This document shows, one piece after another, positions 61,208 through 64,000 of a stretch of DNA of 64,000 nucleotides. A program made the position numbers and the translations under genes. The DNA is from Nocardia salmonicida NBRC 13393. GTDB lineage: Bacteria > Actinomycetota > Actinomycetes > Mycobacteriales > Mycobacteriaceae. Within the stretch, counting starts at the first letter, position 1. Each line of letters opens with the position of its first letter. Under the pieces are notes generated by a model. The model searched no databases. It saw only the letters and a list, made by a program, of their open reading frames with translations, and was not told the origin of the DNA. Location of the stretch: assembly GCF_001613085.1 (NCBI RefSeq), contig NZ_BDBR01000017.1:124001-188000 (forward strand), written 5' to 3'.

Positions 61208-61735
61208 ATGCCCGATCCACTCATCTCCCCCGACCGCAAGACCCCGGAATCGGTCACCATGACCGCCCGCTACCTCGAGGCAGTGCTCGAGCAGGCACAC
61301 ACCGCTGCGAACGCCACCTCCTACATCGACATCGACGAACACGGTGCGCTCGTGCGAATCAGTCCCGATGACGGCTCCGCCGAAGCCGTGGCCCGCGCGG
61401 ACAACGCGCTGGCGCACTACTTGCGCGAGCATCGTGGCGTGCTCGGCGCCGACCCACGGTGGCGTGCCCACTACGACGATTTCGATCGGGCCGACGCCCC
61501 AGGCGCACAGGTGGACGCTGGAGCTCAGCGAGATAGCTTGCCCGAGGGGCGATCTCGCCACCGCAGCGATCACGAATCGACTGCCCGACGCCATGCCCGC
61601 CATGTCGAGCAACTGATCGCCGACAGTGCCCGAGTGGGCGACGCGCACGCGGTCGCCCGCAGCTCGTTCGCCTTCCACACGGCCCCGGTCACCGCAGCTG
61701 GGGCACCGGCCGCCCTCGCGCGGCGCAGCCGATGA
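61208..61735 (+). CDS. Unknown element-type protein
   Basis: 175 residues from ATG 61208. The first ~95 residues (ESVTMTARYLEAVLEQAH, YIDIDEHGALVRIS) look well formed; the middle is low-complexity Arg/His and an alternative frame (RWTLELSEIACPRGDLATAA) also looks protein-like, so a frame slip is possible. Its stop overlaps the next start (ATGA). Confidence 0.5.
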   Translation: MPDPLISPDRKTPESVTMTARYLEAVLEQAHTAANATSYIDIDEHGALVRISPDDGSAEAVARADNALAHYLREHRGVLGADPRWRAHYDDFDRADAPGAQVDAGAQRDSLPEGRSRHRSDHESTARRHARHVEQLIADSARVGDAHAVARSSFAFHTAPVTAAGAPAALARRSR

Positions 61736-62151
61736 AGGTGCGGTCACGCAATGCCCGCTTCTTTGGCCGGGTCCTCACCACTGCGGCATGGGCTATCCGC
61801 GCGGAACTGAGCTACTGCCGTGCGATCAGGCTGGCGCTGCTCGTCAGGGCGCACGGTGGCGGTTGGTGGCGGGCCCTTCGAACCCTGGCGGGTACCTACG
61901 ATGTCAGCGCGCTGCACATCGGGGGCCACTGGTTCCTCATCGGTCCACAGAGCCCCCGAACGCTGGACCAACGGCCCGATCAAGGACGCTGGGCGTGGTA
62001 CATCTGCGGCCCCAGCCTCCACCGGACGCCCGACCGCTCACTGGGCCGGGAAGAATGCGCCCCCGGCTTCTCCCCGACCGCGGCGTTGACCTTCTGCCAG
62101 GAGTGGTCCGATGCGGCTCGCCAGGCCCAGCAGCAGCGCGACAGCGGATGA
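61732..62151 (+). CDS. Unknown protein coupled to the previous gene
   Basis: 139 residues from ATG 61732 (ATGA overlap). Basic N-terminus, Trp-rich centre (GGGWWRALRTLAGTYD, IGGHWFLIGP) and several Cys. No family recognised. Typical of accessory genes on conjugative elements. Confidence 0.5.
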   Translation: MKVRSRNARFFGRVLTTAAWAIRAELSYCRAIRLALLVRAHGGGWWRALRTLAGTYDVSALHIGGHWFLIGPQSPRTLDQRPDQGRWAWYICGPSLHRTPDRSLGREECAPGFSPTAALTFCQEWSDAARQAQQQRDSG

Positions 62152-62191
62152 TCTCGACCGATCAGCGAACCCCAGCAATGACTTCGGATGC

Positions 62192-62209
62192 TTTCGATAC
62201 ATTAGAACC
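62192..62209 (+). promoter_or_regulatory. TTTCGATACATTAGAACC motif
   Basis: Best copy of the shared element; ~50 bp upstream of the small membrane protein gene. Confidence 0.55.
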
Positions 62210-62258
62210 ATGACCCGGCGATCGGCCGGACGATGAATGAAAGACGAGGTGGTCGGCA

Positions 62259-62462
62259 ATGTCGATCCTTTTGATATACCCGGCCGTTGCCATCCTGATC
62301 GCGGTCGTCGTGATCGCCGTGAAGTACCGACGCCCGAATCCGGGTCCACCCCGGGCACGCAGACGGACGGGTCGCGTGGCGCGGGGAGTCGCGGGCGGCT
62401 TGGCGGGCGCAGCGGCGGGAATGACCTTGGCGAGCCTGCTGGGTCGGACCAAGCGCCGCTGA
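62259..62462 (+). CDS. Small membrane protein, 67 residues
   Basis: One N-terminal helix (ILLIYPAVAILIAVVVIAV) then a basic, Gly/Ala-rich chain with VARGVAGGLAGAAAGMTLAS, a possible second helix. No family recognised. Behind the motif at 62192. Confidence 0.55.
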   Translation: MSILLIYPAVAILIAVVVIAVKYRRPNPGPPRARRRTGRVARGVAGGLAGAAAGMTLASLLGRTKRR

Positions 62463-62520
62463 GCCGCCCGCCCGGTGGGGGCGTCAGCCCTTCATGACCT
62501 GTTTTAGCTGTTTTAGATAC

Positions 62521-62538
62521 TTTCGATACTTGAGGAAT
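62521..62538 (+). promoter_or_regulatory. TTTCGATACTTGAGGAAT motif
   Basis: Fifth copy of the shared element, directly upstream of the Toprim gene and preceded by TTTTAGATAC. Confidence 0.5.
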
Positions 62539-62555
62539 TGTGGAGGTGGTGTGCC

Positions 62556-64000
62556 GTGGCCGATACATCCGCCTCGCGTGCTTCGTTCGCCCGAATCACG
62601 CGCGCTCTCGACGAGTGGGCATTCGAGCACAACCGCCTGCCCGGCCCGGCGTCTCAGCGCGGGCAGTGGACGATGTATTGCTGCCCTGCGCACGAGGACA
62701 CAGACCCGAGCTTGGGGTTGATCCACAACAAGGACAAAGCCAAGACGGTCGTGCGGTGCTTCACCGGCTGCCCCGACACGCAGGTCCTAGCGGCCATCGG
62801 ACTGCCCGGCAACGCGATCTGGGACAGGCAATGGGTCCGGGAGCCTGGCACACCACCTCGACCCCGACCCCCTCGACCCGAGTCGCAACCGGAACAGCGG
62901 AGTGCACGTGATCCGGCGAAACCGTCGAAGAAGCAACGCCTCGGCAAAATCGTCGGCCCCCGCTACCAGGTCGCGACCTACCTCTACACCGACCAGCGTG
63001 GCCTTCCGCTCGGCGAAGTCGTGCGGATACATGTCCCACACGAACGGGGCATCGACAAGATGTTCTTCCAGCGCAGGGTCGACGCCGGTGGCCGGTGGCA
63101 CAAGGGCGGTTTCGCCCCGGCGCTCTACCGCCTGCCCGAAGTGGCACAGGCCATCGCCGACGGTGAGGAGATCTTCCTCGTCGAGGGCGAAAAGGACGTG
63201 GAACGGGCGCGTGGGGCGGGACTGGTCGCCACCTGCAACGCGATGGGGGCGGGTGCCTTTTGGCGCGCCCACGCCCGCCAACTCGCCGGTGCGGCGCGGG
63301 TGGTGATCGTGGCCGACCGCGACGAGGCCGGCTACCGCCACGCCGCCGAGGTCCAACGGCTATTGATCGGCCTGGTGCGGGAAGTGGTGGTCGTGGAGGC
63401 TGCCACCGGCAAGGACCTCAGCGACCATTTCGACCTCGGTCACGACATCGATGAACTCGTGCCGGTCACCGATACCCAGCTCGATCAGGGATTCCCGACC
63501 GCCCACGCAATCCTCGCCGAGGCCGAGAACACCCTGGAAGGTGCGTTTCGACGTTCGTTCGACCCCGAGACCGGGTGGCGGTGGGTGTGGGTCCCAGAGA
63601 TCGGGGCCGACTACGCGATCGAAACCGCGGCGACCCACGCGACAGACAACCAACAGATTTCGGAGCCAGCCATGCCACAGACCGAAACGCCACCACACGA
63701 GGGCGTAGAGATCACCGTCTACACCAAACCCCAGTGCCCGCAGTGCGATGCCACCAAACGCACGCTCGACAACCTCGGGTTCGCCTATCGGGTCGTCGAT
63801 GTCGCTCAGGACCCTGATGCGCGAGAGCGTCTGTTGAGCATGGGATTTCGTGGTGCCCCCGTGGTCGAAGCCGGAAACGTTCGGTTCACCGGATTCCGCC
63901 CCGACAAGCTCAAATCGCTGTCCGGTGTGCTGCGCGCCGACGTGGTGGCAGAACAGGAGGCGGCTGCTGTGCAGCCGGGGTTTCGTCACCCCGGTGCGGC
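62556..64000 (+). CDS. Toprim primase-like protein fused in frame to a glutaredoxin domain (runs off window)
   Basis: The frame is open from GTG 62556 to the end of the window with no stop (>480 residues). The N-terminus has a zinc-finger-like YCCPAHEDTDPSLGLIHN and CFTGCPDTQVL, as in plasmid primases, followed by a Toprim domain (IFLVEGEKDVERARGAGLVA, then VVIVADRDEAGYRHAAEV). After a ~100-residue linker, from about codon 375, comes a glutaredoxin/NrdH fold (EITVYTKPQCPQCDATKRTL with CPQC, FRGAPVVEAG with the cis-Pro). A start at ATG 63672 could also yield the redoxin alone. Confidence 0.8.
   Translation, partial: MADTSASRASFARITRALDEWAFEHNRLPGPASQRGQWTMYCCPAHEDTDPSLGLIHNKDKAKTVVRCFTGCPDTQVLAAIGLPGNAIWDRQWVREPGTPPRPRPPRPESQPEQRSARDPAKPSKKQRLGKIVGPRYQVATYLYTDQRGLPLGEVVRIHVPHERGIDKMFFQRRVDAGGRWHKGGFAPALYRLPEVAQAIADGEEIFLVEGEKDVERARGAGLVATCNAMGAGAFWRAHARQLAGAARVVIVADRDEAGYRHAAEVQRLLIGLVREVVVVEAATGKDLSDHFDLGHDIDELVPVTDTQLDQGFPTAHAILAEAENTLEGAFRRSFDPETGWRWVWVPEIGADYAIETAATHATDNQQISEPAMPQTETPPHEGVEITVYTKPQCPQCDATKRTLDNLGFAYRVVDVAQDPDARERLLSMGFRGAPVVEAGNVRFTGFRPDKLKSLSGVLRADVVAEQEAAAVQPGFRHPGA

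Overview
The window is high-GC actinobacterial DNA, most likely from a mycolate-making genus such as Nocardia or Rhodococcus. The evidence is an LdtMt2-type L,D-transpeptidase, a set of genes matching the M. tuberculosis copper (RicR) regulon (lpqS, cysK2, an MFS gene, mmcO), many GTG starts, GTGA/ATGA gene overlaps and XRE-TPR regulators. No rRNA, complete tRNA, CRISPR array or intact insertion sequence was seen.

Layout. (1) 1-3.8 kb: the tail of an HpcH/HpaI aldolase, an L,D-transpeptidase and serA. (2) 4-8.7 kb: secreted proteins, a decayed integrase, a scarred segmental duplication and a copZ-copper ATPase pair behind a CsoR-like operator. (3) 9-31 kb: an island in which almost every transcription unit begins at a BlaI/CopY-like operator (ATCTACTATTTC, one or two variable bases, TACGTAGAT or near variants). 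It holds a cupredoxin lipoprotein, lpqS-cysK2-MFS, two secreted His-rich peptides, a 21-residue Cys/Met microprotein, three BlaI-family repressors, one BlaR1-like M56 protease without a sensor domain, a multicopper oxidase, and an eight-gene operon for a complex I membrane arm (NuoA,H,J,K,L,M,N) with a cofactor-less NuoB/NuoD-like His-rich fusion. Three ~150-bp structured repeats next to operators or operator-like sequence may be small RNAs. (4) 31-42 kb: a second copper block (FAD oxidoreductase, CopZ, MFS, metal-binding membrane protein, copper ATPase, DUF305 lipoprotein), then a TetR gene, membrane genes and several broken regulators. (5) 42-45 kb: small, partly frameshifted genes typical of integrative or plasmid elements, a DnaQ-like exonuclease and a Nudix hydrolase. 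(6) 45.4-52.8 kb: a nucleotide kinase-radical SAM-cupin operon facing two near-duplicate XRE-TPR regulators, a flavoprotein and an APH-family phosphotransferase. (7) 52.8-64 kb: plasmid/ICE machinery: a ~2,200-residue methylase-helicase, a ParB-like protein, small genes sharing an upstream motif built on TTTCGATAC, and a Toprim protein fused in frame to a glutaredoxin domain, running off the window.

Working model. Region 3 looks like a copper or envelope stress regulon in which BlaI-type repressors and an M56 protease control extracytoplasmic copper handling (oxidase, cupredoxin, His- and Cys/Met-rich peptides), wall cross-linking and an unusual metal-binding, proton-channel membrane complex. 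CsoR-like operators add a second control layer over the CopZ/ATPase genes. The inducing signal and the operator assignment are inferred from sequence only.
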